Source: Clostridia bacterium (GTDB lineage Bacteria > Bacillota > Clostridia > Oscillospirales > CAG-272). Taken from it: DNA of 12,437 nucleotides. Below, piece after piece: positions 12,330 to 12,437 of this stretch (its first letter is position 1; every line of letters starts with the position of its first letter). The stretch covers positions 1 to 12,437 of the forward strand of contig JAGBXH010000288.1 of NCBI GenBank assembly GCA_017629395.1, written 5' to 3'. A program made the position numbers and the translations under genes. Below the pieces are notes generated by a model. It did no database searches and was not told the origin of the DNA. It saw nothing but the letters and a program-made list of their open reading frames with translations.

Positions 12330-12437
12330 ATGGGAAAGATCATCGGTATAGATTTAGGTACAACAAACTCTTGCGTAGCAGTATTCGAGGGCTCTGAGCC
12401 CATCGTTATTCCCAATCCCGATGGAAGCAGAACTACC
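12330..12437 (+). CDS. dnaK: DnaK (Hsp70) chaperone, first 36 residues only
   Basis: The frame begins MGKIIGIDLGTTNSCVAVFE at ATG 12330. It contains the first phosphate-binding motif of the Hsp70 ATPase (GIDLGTTNS) and continues EGSEPIVIPNPDGSRTT to the window edge. AGGAGG (12314-12319) lies ten bases upstream, and 50 bp separate it from grpE with no promoter, so it is transcribed from the CIRCE-controlled promoter. Only the start is visible; the full protein is normally about 610 residues. Confidence 0.98.
   Translation, partial: MGKIIGIDLGTTNSCVAVFEGSEPIVIPNPDGSRTT

Overview
The window looks like chromosomal DNA of an endospore-forming Bacillota, most likely class Clostridia and plausibly an uncultured gut lineage. 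The evidence is a cortex amidase / dipicolinate synthase gene cluster (cwlD-dpaA-dpaB), a CIRCE-regulated hrcA-grpE-dnaK operon, strong AGGAGG ribosome binding sites, a flotillin gene, and GTAGGGG-ended palindromic repeats of a kind I associate with gut Clostridia. Genus cannot be settled from this sequence. No rRNA, tRNA, CRISPR array, transposase gene or prophage was seen.

Layout. Bases 1-1486 hold the N-terminal 495 residues of ComEC, the DNA-uptake channel, on the minus strand; the gene runs off the left edge. It is divergent from a monocistronic acyl carrier protein gene (1654-1875). The two share one intergenic region with back-to-back sigma-A promoters, and the ACP gene ends in a very strong terminator. 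Next comes a sporulation cluster (2049-4087): the CwlD-like amidase and both subunits of dipicolinate synthase, tightly packed, with a plausible sigma-E/sigma-G promoter in front. A 274-bp imperfect palindrome (4103-4376) separates it from a three-gene operon (4499-6607) whose reading frames overlap or abut: a DUF5685-type protein, a J-domain co-chaperone with a cysteine-rich tail, and a six-helix membrane protein. I consider this operon the best candidate here for an undescribed system.

A 105-bp terminal-inverted-repeat element precedes an orphan PfoR-like PTS IIC membrane protein (6811-7938) with its own promoter. Then follows a flotillin gene (8069-9529), coupled to a two-helix membrane protein with a C-terminal zinc ribbon (9535-10128), ended by a UUCG-loop terminator. 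The gene-free stretch 10129-10625 carries that terminator, a cluster of palindromic repeats, extra HrcA half-sites, a sigma-A promoter and a CIRCE operator. The heat-shock operon hrcA-grpE-dnaK fills the rest, with dnaK cut by the right edge after 36 codons.

Functional links. CwlD and DpaAB both serve spore maturation (cortex modification and dipicolinic acid synthesis). HrcA represses its own operon through CIRCE, while GrpE and DnaK form the chaperone machine. The J-domain protein at 5386 could in principle recruit that same DnaK, but it belongs to a separate operon with no visible CIRCE.
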